Source: Sphingomonas soli NBRC 100801
GTDB lineage: Bacteria; Pseudomonadota; Alphaproteobacteria; Sphingomonadales; Sphingomonadaceae
NCBI RefSeq assembly: GCF_001591025.1
Contig: NZ_BCTZ01000009.1
Span: 62,001 to 126,000, forward strand
Length of the DNA stretch: 64,000 bases
Reading direction: 5' to 3'
Of this stretch, positions 9,090-18,396 are shown piece by piece. Below the pieces are notes generated by a model. The model did no database searches. It was not told the DNA's origin and was given only the letters and a program-made list of their open reading frames with translations. Numbering within the stretch: the stretch's first letter is position 1; each line of letters begins with the position of its first letter. A program made the position numbers and the translations under genes.

Positions 9090-9932
9090 CTATTGCAGCG
9101 GCTTTTCGGCCTCCAGCTTCAGATAGGCGTGGATCTGCTCGATCTCCGCATCAGTCAGCACATGCAGGCCGCCAAGTGCGGCCGCCTTCATCATGCCGAG
9201 GTCGCGGCCCGAAGGTGGCAGGCCGGTGCGCATCAGCTTCTTGAACGCGGGGAGATCATAGGCCGCCGAAACCATAGCCAGAGGCGGCACAATCTGCTTG
9301 CCGTCGTCGGACGGACGCGACGAGTGCAGTTCGTGGCACCCTTTGCATGAGAAATCGACGATATAGCGGCCCGTGTCCGCCGGACGCGTGGGCGAAGACA
9401 CCTTCTCCGGACGCACGCTCGGCTGGATCACGCCGACGAGGAGCAAGGCGCGCCCTAGCGGGCCGAAGCTGGTGATGGCGCGGGAATCGCTCGGTTGGGC
9501 GCGCAGGCTGCGGATCCAGGCAATGATGCGCGCAGTATCGTCATCAGCGAGGAAGCGATGCGCGGCGGTCGGCATGACGAACAGTGCGCTGCCGTCGTGC
9601 CGAACGCCGTGGCGGATGGCACGTTCAAGCTGGGGATCGGTATAGTGCGCCGCAGCAGCCGCCAGCGCGGGTGGCGCGATGCGGCCGAGCATGGGATCTT
9701 CAGCGAGCAATCCGCCTTCGCCGCTCTGGCCGTGGCAGTCACGGCAGCCGGCGATCTTAGCCAGCCGGGCGCCTTCCGCGATCGACGCCGCGTCCTTGGG
9801 AATGACAAGTTCAGATGCCGCGATGTCGTGGCCCTGGCGCAGCTTCCACTGCGAACCAGCATAGATCACCACCAGCGCCAACACGATTACGGCGGCGACC
9901 CCGATCAATCCACGAACGATCCAAATCCGCAT
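9090..9932 (-). CDS. Membrane-anchored diheme cytochrome c
   Basis: A 280-residue protein with an N-terminal membrane anchor ([19 protein letters not shown]). Two cytochrome c domains each have one haem site: CRDCH in the first and CKGCH in the second. Met-containing stretches ([21 protein letters not shown]) could supply distal ligands. Periplasmic electron transfer is expected, but the partner is not evident. The start is ATG 9932, directly before the anchor. It lies 84 nt after a ferritin-like gene and may be read through from the CoA-transferase operon. Confidence 0.88.
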   Translation of the reverse strand: MRIWIVRGLIGVAAVIVLALVVIYAGSQWKLRQGHDIAASELVIPKDAASIAEGARLAKIAGCRDCHGQSGEGGLLAEDPMLGRIAPPALAAAAAHYTDPQLERAIRHGVRHDGSALFVMPTAAHRFLADDDTARIIAWIRSLRAQPSDSRAITSFGPLGRALLLVGVIQPSVRPEKVSSPTRPADTGRYIVDFSCKGCHELHSSRPSDDGKQIVPPLAMVSAAYDLPAFKKLMRTGLPPSGRDLGMMKAAALGGLHVLTDAEIEQIHAYLKLEAEKPLQ

Positions 9933-10016
9933 GCTCCGCCCTCCCTTTGGCGAAGCCTGCACATATTGGAATGAAAATGACAGTCCCCCTCCCCGCGACG
10001 AGGATGCGACGGAGGA

Positions 10017-10706
10017 TCAGGCCACCGGCGGCAGGGGATCGTGCGCGTCCTGCCATTCCGTCCGCCGCTTCAGCCACGGATTTACGAACAGGGCCGGCAA
10101 TTTGAGGAATAGCAGTTCGGAGTGGATGAAAGTGTCGATTCCCCGCTCCCACCATTTGGGATCACGCTTGCCGTTTGCCCTGAGCCAGCCGTCATAGGGT
10201 GCCCAGTGGCTCGGCTCGTCCTTCTCGATGATCTGGAATATCCTGATGAGCGTCTTGTCCGGCCTTACCAACGGATGCCTGAGCAAGATCTCGACCTGTT
10301 TGTAACCGCGCTGCTCGGTGAGCGATATGACGCGGCAGAGCTTCTCGAACTGCGCGTCTTCGGCGATGATGCGATTGGTATCGAGTTCGTCGATCGAGCG
10401 GCGGAACATAATCTCGACAAAGCGGTCGATATGCCCGCAGGTACGGTCGACGCTGAGCGGCATCTTGCCCTGAAGCTCGAACCACCGCTTGAACATCACA
10501 TAATGTTTGCGCTCGTCGGCGCGGTGCTTCTCGATAGCGACGATCAGATGCGTATTGTCCGGCTCGCGCGCTTTCACGGCCTCCAGAACGCGATCGATGC
10601 TCGTATAGCCACGATGCTCGTTATAGATGTAGATCGAGCCCAGAAGATCGAGATACCGGCGACGAAAGGCGGCTAGCATGGCGGGAGGCTGCGCCTTTGC
10701 CCCCAT
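10017..10706 (-). CDS. Ferritin-like domain protein (putative diiron)
   Basis: A 229-residue helical protein with two carboxylate/histidine signatures: IEKHRADERKH in the first half and IEKDEPSH in the second. An early Glu is in YIYNEHRG. This layout fits a ferritin-like four-helix bundle with a dinuclear iron centre. The C-terminal FIHSELLFLKLPALF is hydrophobic and could touch the membrane. It is the last gene of a coupled run, 4 nt after the esterase stop and without a clear ribosome binding site. The reaction is unknown. Confidence 0.75.
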   Translation of the reverse strand: MGAKAQPPAMLAAFRRRYLDLLGSIYIYNEHRGYTSIDRVLEAVKAREPDNTHLIVAIEKHRADERKHYVMFKRWFELQGKMPLSVDRTCGHIDRFVEIMFRRSIDELDTNRIIAEDAQFEKLCRVISLTEQRGYKQVEILLRHPLVRPDKTLIRIFQIIEKDEPSHWAPYDGWLRANGKRDPKWWERGIDTFIHSELLFLKLPALFVNPWLKRRTEWQDAHDPLPPVA

Positions 10707-10710
10707 ATAG

Positions 10711-11592
10711 TCAATTGAGGTGGCGTTTCAGGAACTTCGTGCTGTCGGCCAGCACCGGCCCCTTGCGGCGAAACGGCACGGACAGCGCCATCACTACCTG
10801 CTCATGGGTTAGGCCCGAATAGTTTTTCAGGTCGGATGGTGCACCCAGCGCGCGAAGCCGCGCGTCGAGGTTGATCGCGTTTTTTGGCCGAACGGTGTCG
10901 TCGGCGGTGGAAGTAACCAACAGCAGTGGCGGTGCGTCCCTGCGCGCGAAGTGCAGCGGCTGGGTCATCTGCGGATCCGCCGCGCCCCGCATCGCGTCGA
11001 TCGCCCGCCTGGAGGTAAAGGGGAAGAAATCATAGGGGCCGGAAAGCCCCACGCCCGCCTTGATGATCGCGGGGTCCACCCCCTCGGCTGCCAGCCAACG
11101 CGTATCGAGCGCCAGCATCGCGACCGTGTACGCACCCGCCGAATGCCCCATCAGGGCGATCTTCGCGGGGTCGCCGCCAAACTCGGCGGCATGGTCGCGC
11201 GTCCATTTGACCGCCTCGGCACCGTCCTGGAGGAATGCGGGGAAGCGCACCGCCGGCACCTTGCGATAATCCGGCACCACGACGACGAAGCCCTCGCGCG
11301 CCAATGCACGCGCGGCGAAGCTATATGCCCGCCGGTCGCCCTTCACCCAGCCGCCGCCGTAAAAGAAGATGGCCACCGGCCGCCCGGATGCGGCAGCACC
11401 TGCCGGACGCCACACGTCCAGCCTCTGCCCTTGCGTGCCGAACGGGATCGAGCTTCCGGTGCGAAGCGCACCCGAACCGCCGCCCATCACACCATCCAGG
11501 AACGACAGCAAAGCGGGCGCAGAGGTGAAAGCGATCATGATGCCGAGCCCCAGGACGATCGCCAGCGCGAGGAGCCCGGCCTTGCGCCACAT
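10711..11592 (-). CDS. Alpha/beta hydrolase (esterase/lipase, HSL-like)
   Basis: A 293-residue hydrolase. An N-terminal hydrophobic segment (LLALAIVLGLGIMIAF) acts as signal or anchor. The oxyanion motif is FYGGGW. The nucleophile elbow GHSAG sits in LMGHSAGAY. The Asp region is STADDTVRPKNA and the His is in GLTHEQVV. This is the carboxylesterase pattern, probably extracytoplasmic. The start codon overlaps the scoB stop by one nucleotide (TGATG), so translation is coupled to the CoA-transferase operon. Confidence 0.88.
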   Translation of the reverse strand: MWRKAGLLALAIVLGLGIMIAFTSAPALLSFLDGVMGGGSGALRTGSSIPFGTQGQRLDVWRPAGAAASGRPVAIFFYGGGWVKGDRRAYSFAARALAREGFVVVVPDYRKVPAVRFPAFLQDGAEAVKWTRDHAAEFGGDPAKIALMGHSAGAYTVAMLALDTRWLAAEGVDPAIIKAGVGLSGPYDFFPFTSRRAIDAMRGAADPQMTQPLHFARRDAPPLLLVTSTADDTVRPKNAINLDARLRALGAPSDLKNYSGLTHEQVVMALSVPFRRKGPVLADSTKFLKRHLN

Positions 11593-12227
11593 CAGACTGT
11601 ATAGTTCGCCGTCGTCTTGCTCGCCAGTTCCTCATGGGTGACGCCGGGTGCCAGCTCGATCAGCTTGAAGGGGCTGTCGTGATCGGGACGCTGGAACACG
11701 GCCAGATCGGTGATGATCATGTCCACGACATTCTTGCCGGTCAGCGGCAGGCTGCATGCTGGCACGAACTTCGGATCACCGTTCTTCGAGTTATGCTCCA
11801 TCACCACGATGATCTTCTTCACGCCCGCGACGAGATCCATCGCGCCGCCCATGCCCTTGATCATCTTGCCCGGGATCATCCAGTTGGCGATGTCGCCGGT
11901 CTCACTCACCTCCATCGCGCCGAGCACGGTCAGGTCGATATGCCCGCCGCGGATCATCGCAAAGCTCTGCTCTGAGCCGAAATAGACCGATTGCGGCAAC
12001 TCGCTGATCGTCTGCTTGCCCGCGTTGATCAGATCGGGATCGACTTCGTCGTCATAGGGGAAGGGCCCAATGCCGAGCATCCCGTTCTCCGACTGGAGAG
12101 TTACCTCCACGCCTTCGGGGATATGGTTCGCCACCAGCGTGGGGATGCCGATGCCAAGGTTGACGTAGAAGCCGTCCTGCAGCTCGCGTGCGGCGCGCGC
12201 CGCCATTTCGTCGCGGGTCCAGGCCAT
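11592..12227 (-). CDS. scoB: 3-oxoacid CoA-transferase subunit B
   Basis: A 211-residue beta subunit of the succinyl-CoA:3-ketoacid CoA-transferase type. It has [19 protein letters not shown]. The catalytic glutamate is in [14 protein letters not shown], with later [15 protein letters not shown] and [15 protein letters not shown] sequence. The enzyme swaps CoA between succinyl-CoA and acetoacetate or related acids. Its alpha subunit is encoded upstream, but a phosphatase gene lies between them. The start ATG directly abuts the phosphatase stop codon. Confidence 0.94.
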   Translation of the reverse strand: MAWTRDEMAARAARELQDGFYVNLGIGIPTLVANHIPEGVEVTLQSENGMLGIGPFPYDDEVDPDLINAGKQTISELPQSVYFGSEQSFAMIRGGHIDLTVLGAMEVSETGDIANWMIPGKMIKGMGGAMDLVAGVKKIIVVMEHNSKNGDPKFVPACSLPLTGKNVVDMIITDLAVFQRPDHDSPFKLIELAPGVTHEELASKTTANYTV

Positions 12228-13286
12228 TTACTTCTTCTCCTCGGCCGGATCGGCCCATTGCTTGTCCTTGGGAAACACATCGTCGAGTCCGCCGTGCAGC
12301 GCGGATCCGTAAACCGGGTTCGGCAGCAGGAACCAGCCAGCGCCCCAGAGCGTGGCGAGCAGGCTCTCGCTCGTCATGTTGCGCCGCATGCTGACGCTAT
12401 ATTCGCCGGTGTTGAACAGGTCGCTGAAATCGCCGAGCTGGTCGCCCACCATCGCGACGACGCAATAGGTCTCCGATATCTTCCAGCGCCGTTCGTCCTT
12501 GCCGCTGGGCGCGCCTTCGTCGCGCAGCCAGAGCGTGTCGCCCAGCACCGCTGACCCCAGCCCCGCGCCTTCGATAGCGGCCGCAGTCTGCGCCGCGCTT
12601 GAGGTCGCGCGGTTCGAATTGAAGATCACCGTGATCCCCTCGCCGCGTATCGCCGCCAGCGTTTCCGCCGCCCCGGGGACCGCCACCACCTTGTCTGCGC
12701 CCGTCTGTTCCCAGCGCGACCATTTGGCCGGATCATAGGCGCTCGGCCGCGCCGCGGCGTCGGCTTCGAACCCCAGGTTGAGCAAGGCGGTTTCATCGAC
12801 GTCGAGCACGACCGCCAGCTTGCGCTTGCCGCACGGATCGAATTTGGGCGAGGTCAGGGTCGCATCGCGCGACAGCACCACCGAGTTGATCTGGCTCTTG
12901 TCGCGCCGATAGCCGATCTCGAGCTTCACGAAATTCCACAGCGCGCGATAGGCCTGGATACTGATCGCCGCAGCCTCGCCAGAGCCATAGAGATACTGCA
13001 TCTCGGGCGGCACGACGACGGGCTTGGGCGCGGTCTGCGCGGGGCCGTTCGGCGCAGGCAGCGCCTTGAGATCGGTGACGACGGCGGTGCCGTTACCCGT
13101 ATCGATGACTTGGCCTGGCTTGGATGACTTTTGCGTGTTGCGGGACTTGCGCTTCTTGCTGTCCTGGCCGCCGATTGCCGTCTTGCCGATCCCCGCTGCG
13201 GCGACGACCGGGATCGCAGCGACAACGCAGCCGGACAGAAGCACCGACCCGGCCATGAGCGCAGCAATGGCGGGACGCATGCTCAC
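12228..13286 (-). CDS. HAD-family acid phosphatase, lipoprotein e(P4)/class B-like
   Basis: A 352-residue predicted lipoprotein. The lipobox LLSGC ends at Cys20. A Lys/Ser-rich linker follows, then a HAD domain with nucleophile motif [11 protein letters not shown]. The second motif is FNSNR and a distal acidic motif is [13 protein letters not shown]. Relatives dephosphorylate nucleotides and other phosphomonoesters at the outer membrane. It overlaps scoA by 4 nt and abuts scoB, so it is embedded within the two-subunit CoA-transferase operon. The linkage is unusual and its reason is not evident. Confidence 0.88.
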   Translation of the reverse strand: MSMRPAIAALMAGSVLLSGCVVAAIPVVAAAGIGKTAIGGQDSKKRKSRNTQKSSKPGQVIDTGNGTAVVTDLKALPAPNGPAQTAPKPVVVPPEMQYLYGSGEAAAISIQAYRALWNFVKLEIGYRRDKSQINSVVLSRDATLTSPKFDPCGKRKLAVVLDVDETALLNLGFEADAAARPSAYDPAKWSRWEQTGADKVVAVPGAAETLAAIRGEGITVIFNSNRATSSAAQTAAAIEGAGLGSAVLGDTLWLRDEGAPSGKDERRWKISETYCVVAMVGDQLGDFSDLFNTGEYSVSMRRNMTSESLLATLWGAGWFLLPNPVYGSALHGGLDDVFPKDKQWADPAEEKK

Positions 13287-13990
13287 GCCGGCGCCCGCTC
13301 GCGCACCGTGCGGAACTCGATCTTCTTGTCATACGGCGCGCCGATAATCATCCGCTTCACATAGATGCCGGGCAGATGGATGCTATCGGAATCCAGGCTG
13401 CCCACCGGCACGATTTCCTCGACTTCGGCAACGCAGATCCGCCCCGCAGTCGCCATCGGCTGGTTGAAGTTGCGCGCGGTCTTGCGGAAGATGAGGTTGC
13501 CCGCCTCGTCCGCCTTCCAGCCCTTGATGATCGATAGATCGCTGCGGATGCCGCGTTCGAGGATGTAATCCTGCCCGTCGAAATTCTTGACCTCCTTGCC
13601 CTCGGCCACCTGCGTGCCGACGCCGGTCTTGGTATAGAAGCCGGGGATCCCCGCGCCGCCCGCGCGGCACCGCTCGGCGAGCGTTCCCTGCGGGCAGAAC
13701 TCGACCTCAAGCTCGCCTGCCAGATACTGCCGCTCAAACTCCTTGTTCTCGCCGACATAGGAGGAGATCATCTTCTTGACCTGGCGCGAACGCAGCAGCT
13801 TGCCCAGCCCTTCGCCGTCGATGCCGGCATTGTTCGACGCGATGGTCAGGTCCTTCACGCCGGATGCCTGGATCGCGTCGATCAGCCGCTCGGGAATGCC
13901 GCACAGGCCAAAGCCGCCCGCGCAGATGGTCATGCCGTCGAACAGCAGCCCTTCCAGCGCTGCTTCTGCGTTGGGGTAGAGCTTTTTCAT
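13283..13990 (-). CDS. scoA: 3-oxoacid CoA-transferase subunit A
   Basis: A 235-residue alpha subunit. It has [22 protein letters not shown] near the N-terminus, [18 protein letters not shown] and [25 protein letters not shown], all typical of the family. It pairs with ScoB, 1.06 kb downstream. It is the first gene of a five-gene coupled operon (scoA, phosphatase, scoB, esterase, ferritin-like) running 13990 to 10017. Confidence 0.95.
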   Translation of the reverse strand: MKKLYPNAEAALEGLLFDGMTICAGGFGLCGIPERLIDAIQASGVKDLTIASNNAGIDGEGLGKLLRSRQVKKMISSYVGENKEFERQYLAGELEVEFCPQGTLAERCRAGGAGIPGFYTKTGVGTQVAEGKEVKNFDGQDYILERGIRSDLSIIKGWKADEAGNLIFRKTARNFNQPMATAGRICVAEVEEIVPVGSLDSDSIHLPGIYVKRMIIGAPYDKKIEFRTVRERAPA

Positions 13991-14126
13991 GGGCGCGATT
14001 CTCTCCGTGGCTTGGCCGCGCGATAGTCCCGCAGCTGCGCCACGGTCAACCTGAACCAGTTTTCAACTTGTGGAGGCCATTCCGCGTAGATTGACGACTC
14101 CGCGTGGCATATCCACAGTCCGCACT

Positions 14127-14543
14127 ATGATCCGTATCGCTCTTTTCGTGCTGGCACTGGCCGGTGCTTCGCCCGCTGCGGGGCAGTCCATCGTATGGCC
14201 GCGCGACCCCGGGTCGGGCCAGCCCGCCATGGTGCAGCCGGTGCCCCGCCAGCCGCTGACTGCACTCATCACGCCCGACGATTACCCCGACGCTGCATTC
14301 CGGGCGAACGAAGAGGGCGACGTAGGTATCCGACTGCTCGTTTCCGCCAAGGGCAAGGCAAGCGACTGCACCGTCCTGCGATCGAGCGGTTCGCGGATAC
14401 TGGACGCTTGGACTTGTGGCCTGCTGACGCGCCGCACAAGGTTCACGCCGGCTCTCGATGCCGAGGGGAAACCGACCCACGCCGTGTTCGATTACATCGT
14501 CGCCTGGAAAATCACCGACGAGGTTCGCCGCGCTAGGCAATAG
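14127..14543 (+). CDS. Periplasmic TonB C-terminal domain protein
   Basis: A 138-residue protein with a cleavable signal peptide (MIRIALFVLALAGASPAAGQ). It is followed by a TonB-C fold: YPDAAFRANEEGDVGIRLLVSAKGKASDCTVLRSSG, then C-terminal TRRTRFTPALD. It lacks the N-terminal energy-transducing anchor and Pro-rich span of a real TonB. It is probably a soluble relative. Two Cys residues (DCTVLR, TCGLL) may form a disulfide. Start chosen at the signal peptide Met. Confidence 0.75.
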   Translation: MIRIALFVLALAGASPAAGQSIVWPRDPGSGQPAMVQPVPRQPLTALITPDDYPDAAFRANEEGDVGIRLLVSAKGKASDCTVLRSSGSRILDAWTCGLLTRRTRFTPALDAEGKPTHAVFDYIVAWKITDEVRRARQ

Positions 14544-14585
14544 CCGGACTTGGAGCGAAGCCGCTACCGGGCTAGGACGACGGCC

Positions 14586-16235
14586 ATGACCGCTACACGC
14601 ACCGGGGGCAGGATCCTCGTCGACAATCTGGTCGCACAGGGCTGCGACCGCATCTTTCACGTGCCGGGCGAGAGCTTCCTCGCCGTGCTCGACGCATTGC
14701 ATGATGTGCCGCAGATCGACGTGGTGACCTGCCGGCAGGAAGGCGGGGTCGGCTTCATGGCCTGCGCGGACGGGGCGATGACAGGGCGGCCGGGTGTGGC
14801 CTTTGTCACGCGCGGGCCAGGCGCGACCAATGCCAGCATCGGCGTGCACGTCGCGATGCAGGACAGTCAGCCGATGATCCTGTTCATCGGCGATGTCGAT
14901 CGCGGGATGCGGGATCGCGAAGGCTTCCAGGAAGTCGATTTCCCGGCGTTTTTCGGACCGATCTGCAAATGGGCGACGCGGATCGAGGATGCGCGGCGGA
15001 TTCCCGAATATGTGGCGCGGGCCTACGCGACTGCGATGAACGGGCGGCCGGGTCCAGTGGTGATCGCCCTTCCCGAGGATATGCTGTGCGATGTGGTCGA
15101 GGCGCTGGACCGGCCACGCATCGATCGCATTCTTCAGGATAGTGACATCGTCAAGGACCTCGAAGCCCGCGACCTGTTGGAGAATGCTTCCGCCCCCATT
15201 GCAATCATCGGCGGGGCATATTGGGACGACGCAGCGCTTGCGGACGTCGGCGCCTTCGCCACCGAGTTCGGATTACCGCTGGCAGCCGCTTTCAGGCGGC
15301 AGGACGCCGTGCCGAATGACTGTCCGGTCTACGCGGGCAATCTCGGCTATGGTCCCAATCCGAAGCTGGTGGCCCGCGTCAAGGCAGCCGATGTGGTACT
15401 GGTGCTCGGTGCCCGGCTCGGCGAGGCGACGACGGACGGCTATACGCTGATCACGCCCGACCACCCCGGCCAAACACTGATCCACGTCCATCCCGATCCC
15501 AACGAGCTCAACCGCGTCTATCGAACGGACGTGGCGATCTGCGCCGATCCCGGCCAGTTCGCAAAGATGATGACGGTGCCGACCAGCGATGTCGAACAGC
15601 GCCCGGACGGTGCCGAAGCCCATGCCGAATGGCTCGAATGGTCGACACCGAAGCCTCGCGAAGGCGTCGCGCTCGATCTCGGCCAGTGCGTGGCGGCGAT
15701 GCGCGATCGGATGCCCGACGCGATCATCTGCAACGGCGCAGGCAACTTCTCCTCCTGGTGGCACCGCTACTGGCATTATGCCGCCCAGCCCTCGCAACTC
15801 GCGCCCACGGCCGGAGCGATGGGCTATGGCGTGCCCGCCGCAGTGGCCGCCAAGCTGCGCGCGCCGGACCGCCCGGTCGTGGCGCTGGCGGGCGATGGCG
15901 ACTTCATGATGAACGGCCAGGAACTCGCCACCGCGATCCAGCACCAAGCCGACATCCTCGTGCTCGTCATCGACAATGGCGCCTATGGCACGATCCGGAT
16001 GCACCAGGAGCGCGAATATCCGCGCCGCCTGTCAGGCACGACGCTGCACAATCCGGACTTCGCGGCGCTGGCGCGGGCCTATGGCTGCTGGGCGGAGACG
16101 GTGGAGACAACCGATGGCTTCGCACCCGCGCTCGACCGCGCGCTGGCAGCGCCGGGCGTTCGGCTGCTGCACCTCAAGACCGATGTGGAGTTCCTGACGC
16201 CGGGGCTGACGATCACCAGCGTTCGGGGCGGCTGA
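14586..16235 (+). CDS. Thiamine-diphosphate-dependent enzyme, acetolactate-synthase-like
   Basis: A 549-residue three-domain ThDP enzyme. The N-terminal Pyr domain has FHVPGESFLAVLDAL and the catalytic-type Glu in RQEGGVGFMA. A central FAD/DHS-like domain carries VLVLGARLGE. The C-terminal PP domain has the ThDP/Mg motif GDGDFMMNGQEL through DNGAYGTIR. Acetolactate synthase, glyoxylate carboligase and benzoylformate decarboxylase share this layout. No small regulatory subunit gene is near, so a catabolic decarboxylase or ligase is more likely than ilvB. The next gene lies on the other strand. Confidence 0.85.
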   Translation: MTATRTGGRILVDNLVAQGCDRIFHVPGESFLAVLDALHDVPQIDVVTCRQEGGVGFMACADGAMTGRPGVAFVTRGPGATNASIGVHVAMQDSQPMILFIGDVDRGMRDREGFQEVDFPAFFGPICKWATRIEDARRIPEYVARAYATAMNGRPGPVVIALPEDMLCDVVEALDRPRIDRILQDSDIVKDLEARDLLENASAPIAIIGGAYWDDAALADVGAFATEFGLPLAAAFRRQDAVPNDCPVYAGNLGYGPNPKLVARVKAADVVLVLGARLGEATTDGYTLITPDHPGQTLIHVHPDPNELNRVYRTDVAICADPGQFAKMMTVPTSDVEQRPDGAEAHAEWLEWSTPKPREGVALDLGQCVAAMRDRMPDAIICNGAGNFSSWWHRYWHYAAQPSQLAPTAGAMGYGVPAAVAAKLRAPDRPVVALAGDGDFMMNGQELATAIQHQADILVLVIDNGAYGTIRMHQEREYPRRLSGTTLHNPDFAALARAYGCWAETVETTDGFAPALDRALAAPGVRLLHLKTDVEFLTPGLTITSVRGG

Positions 16236-16239
16236 GCGG

Positions 16240-16554
16240 CTAGCGCCAGCCCGCTTCGGCGCGGAGCGTGTCGGCGGCCCATTTCTCCGACATGCCGACC
16301 ATCCGGGCATAGGCCCGGACGAAGCCGATCGCATAGACCGCGCCGACGAACGTATCGAAGCGCGAATTCTCGATCGCGGTTAGGTAGCGCAGGCTGATCC
16401 GGGTCGTTGCTGCGACATCCTCGAGCGTCAGCCGCTTGGCCTCGCGCGCGCGCTTCAGCGTGGGGCCGAGCCTGCTGAGATCGACCTGCGCGATTTCATC
16501 CTGCCCGAACGGCAGCACGGCATCTTCGGAATAAGCAAGCTGGGCGTGGTACAT
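16240..16554 (-). CDS. HTH domain protein, RodZ-like N-terminal type
   Basis: A 104-residue protein with one helix-turn-helix (LGPTLKRAREAKRLTLEDVAATTRISLRYLTAIENSRFD). It is followed by YAIGFVRAYARMVGMSEKW. This matches the HTH_25 domain at the start of RodZ-type proteins, but no membrane helix or C-terminal domain follows. It could be a small XRE-type regulator. GGGGGGA precedes the ATG at 16554. It converges on the ThDP gene with only 4 nt between stops. Confidence 0.8.
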   Translation of the reverse strand: MYHAQLAYSEDAVLPFGQDEIAQVDLSRLGPTLKRAREAKRLTLEDVAATTRISLRYLTAIENSRFDTFVGAVYAIGFVRAYARMVGMSEKWAADTLRAEAGWR

Positions 16555-16654
16555 ACGTCCCCCCGGACTGAGTCGGCGTGTCAGCGGTGTCCGAGGCTTC
16601 CGCCCCTTGAGTCAAACCCGCTGCGGCGTCGCGGTGGAGTCGTGCGGCCAGTGG

Positions 16655-16690
16655 AAGAAAAAGCCGCTTCGCCAAAGCGAAACGGCCCTT
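16655..16690 (-). terminator. Rho-independent terminator downstream of the CsbD gene
   Basis: A 10-bp stem with one mismatch (GCCGCTTCGC 16663-16672 with GCGAAACGGC 16677-16686) and a 4-nt loop is followed on the minus strand by TTTTTCTTCC. It is 45 nt beyond the CsbD stop. Confidence 0.85.
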
Positions 16691-16731
16691 TCCTGCCTAT
16701 CCGGCGCAAGCTTTCATTAGCTATACCGGGG

Positions 16732-16935
16732 TCAGATATCGTCGCCCAGCGCCCCCTTCACCTTGCCCATAAATTGCTCGCCCTTGCCCTTCAATTCCTG
16801 GGCCTTGCCCTCGGCGGCGAGCCGGTCGTCGGCCCGGGTGCGCTGCGGATCGTCCGCGTCGCCCGCCATCGCCTGCTTGGCCTTGCCGACCATCTCGTTG
16901 ATGTTGCCCTTGATCTTGTCGGTCAGTTCACCCAT
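16732..16935 (-). CDS. CsbD family stress-response protein
   Basis: A 67-residue hydrophilic, Lys/Gly/Ala-rich protein beginning MGELTDKIKGNINEMVGKAKQ, with an internal repeat (AEGKAQELKGKGEQFMGKVKG). That is the CsbD/YjbJ pattern. Such proteins are abundant under general stress, but their biochemical role is unknown. AGGAGG 8 nt upstream fixes the ATG at 16935. The reading frame continues upstream in other sequence but is not part of the gene. A strong terminator follows. Confidence 0.92.
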   Translation of the reverse strand: MGELTDKIKGNINEMVGKAKQAMAGDADDPQRTRADDRLAAEGKAQELKGKGEQFMGKVKGALGDDI

Positions 16936-17025
16936 GATTTCAGCCTCCTGGCACGGTACCGGCGCAGGGGCGCGCCGGCTCATTTCCACCGTGGTCCAAC
17001 GGTTCTGACGCAGTGGGGGTTCCCG

Positions 17026-17625
17026 ATGCTGCCCGACCGGATTGCCGAGCATTATGAACGCCATGCGCATGCGTTCGATGCGGCGCGCCGCCGCAACTTT
17101 GTCGAGCGCGACTGGCTGAACCGCTTCCTGCTCGCGGTGCGCAAGGACGGGCACATCCTCGATCTGGGCTGCGGCGCGGGCGAGCCGGTGGGTCGCTACA
17201 TGATCGACAAGGGCTATCACCTGACCGGCGTGGACGTGTCCGCCAAGATGATCGCCCTTTCGCGCACGCGCTTTCCACGCCAGATCTGGCTGCACACCGA
17301 TATGCGCAGGGCCGTGATGAGCCGCAATTTCGACGGCATCTTGGCGTGGGACAGCCTGTTCCACTTCGACCATGACGATCAGGCCGCGATGCTCACCCGG
17401 ATGGCGGGCTGGCTGGAGCCGGGCGGCGCGATACTGTTCAACACCGGACCCGCACGCGGCGAGGCGATCGGCCACCAATTCGGCGAAGACATCTATCACG
17501 CCAGCCTGGCGCCGTTCGAATATCGCGCGCTGTTCGACGAACTGGGGCTGATGGAAATCGACTTCGTGCCCGACGACCCGCATGTCGGCGGGCGCAGCGT
17601 ATGGTTCGTGCGCAAGGGGCACTGA
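17026..17625 (+). CDS. Class I SAM-dependent methyltransferase
   Basis: A 199-residue methyltransferase. Motif I is HILDLGCGAGEPVGRYM, the acidic end of beta-2 is TGVDVSAKMI, and motif III/IV is NFDGILAWDSLFHFDHDDQ, followed by LEPGGAILFNTG. The substrate is unknown. It is divergent from csbD with 90 nt between starts, so a two-way promoter region is likely. GGGGG precedes ATG 17026. The same frame is open far upstream, but that part overlaps csbD and its terminator and is rejected. Confidence 0.88.
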   Translation: MLPDRIAEHYERHAHAFDAARRRNFVERDWLNRFLLAVRKDGHILDLGCGAGEPVGRYMIDKGYHLTGVDVSAKMIALSRTRFPRQIWLHTDMRRAVMSRNFDGILAWDSLFHFDHDDQAAMLTRMAGWLEPGGAILFNTGPARGEAIGHQFGEDIYHASLAPFEYRALFDELGLMEIDFVPDDPHVGGRSVWFVRKGH

Positions 17626-17959
17626 ACGCGCGGAAGGTTACACAAAAGTGACACCAAGAACGCGGTTTTGCGGACACGGATGCAACCGGGGGCACGCGCT
17701 GGAGGTGCGCCGGCTTCGCGCGTAGAATCGCGCGCGAACATGGCTTCGCGCGCGGCATAGACAAGGTCCGGACAGGTCAAAGAGCGGCGATGCCGAGGCA
17801 CTCGCGAAGGGCGAGCCAAGCAGGCGAAATCCTACATTGCAAGGGGGAAGAGGGCTGGGCGGGGTCTATGGGACAGCCGCTACGCGATAGCTGCGGTCGT
17901 CGCGCCCCGCGACAAAGCCGACTATGGGTGGGAGGCCGACATTCCCCATGTTCACACCC
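17626..17959. other. Non-coding spacer, no gene recognised
   Basis: About 330 bp between the methyltransferase stop and the palindromic repeats. The only structure seen is an imperfect dyad at 17637-17656 (GGTTACAC-AAAA-GTGACACC, 6 of 8 positions symmetric). It could be a regulatory site but has no adjacent promoter that I can support. Reading frames here have no recognisable protein features. Confidence 0.4.
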
Positions 17960-18065
17960 GCCATCCCGGACTTGTTCCGGGATCCACCTGGCGGCAGGCG
18001 ATGGACAAGAGGCTCCAGCCTAAACAACCATTTCTCCGTGGACCCCGGAACAAGTCCGGGGTGAC
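17960..18065. repeat. Palindromic extragenic repeat, GGACTTGTTCC subtype
   Basis: Its left arm is CATCCCGGACTTGTTCCGGGATCC and its right arm GGACCCCGGAACAAGTCCGGGGTGACG (inverted, split by a centre of about 55 bp). Its centre (CCACCTGGCGGCA-GCGATGGACA-GAGGCTCC) is shared with the 18257 copy. Confidence 0.8.
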
Positions 18066-18116
18066 GAAGATTCAAGATCCGCGACTGTGTCGAGCAGAGA
18101 GCCAGCCTTCTCCCCC

Positions 18117-18257
18117 GTAACCCCGGGCTTGCCCCGGGGTCCCGCTATCTCTGACGCGTATGGCTTGCGCATGATGCACGAGCCGAGTCAGCCGCACCGC
18201 GCAGTGCTGACGATATTCGAGGAAGAAGCGGGACCCCGGGTCGAGCTCGGGGTGACG
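18117..18257. repeat. Palindromic extragenic repeat, GGGCTTGCCCC subtype
   Basis: The left arm is GTAACCCCGGGCTTGCCCCGGGG and the inverted right arm is GACCCCGGGTCGAGCTCGGGGTGAC. The centre differs from the flanking copies. It is sandwiched between two copies of the GGACTTGTTCC subtype. Confidence 0.7.
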
Positions 18258-18356
18258 GGACTTGCTCCGGGATCCACCTGGCGGCACGCGATGGACACGA
18301 GGCTCCTGAGTGCGCACCCATGGCTTGGTGGACCCCGGAACAAGTTCGGGGTGACG
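18257..18356. repeat. Palindromic extragenic repeat, second GGACTTG(C/T)TCC copy
   Basis: Near-copy of the 17960 element: ACTTGCTCCGGGATCCACC, shared centre, and a right arm GGACCCCGGAACAAGTTCGGGGTGACG followed by AAGATT, as in the first copy. It ends 40 nt before the DUF389 start codon. Confidence 0.8.
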
Positions 18357-18396
18357 AAGATTTCGCATCGCGGGGCGATTGGCCTAGAGGCGCGGG

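Noticed and set aside
16546..17025. N-terminal extension of the methyltransferase frame
   Set aside because: It overlaps the csbD gene and its terminator and shows no conserved protein features; ATG 17026 has a ribosome binding site.
16732..17622. Long minus-strand frame ending in the CsbD protein
   Set aside because: Only the last 67 codons form CsbD, with its own ribosome binding site. The rest is antisense to the methyltransferase.
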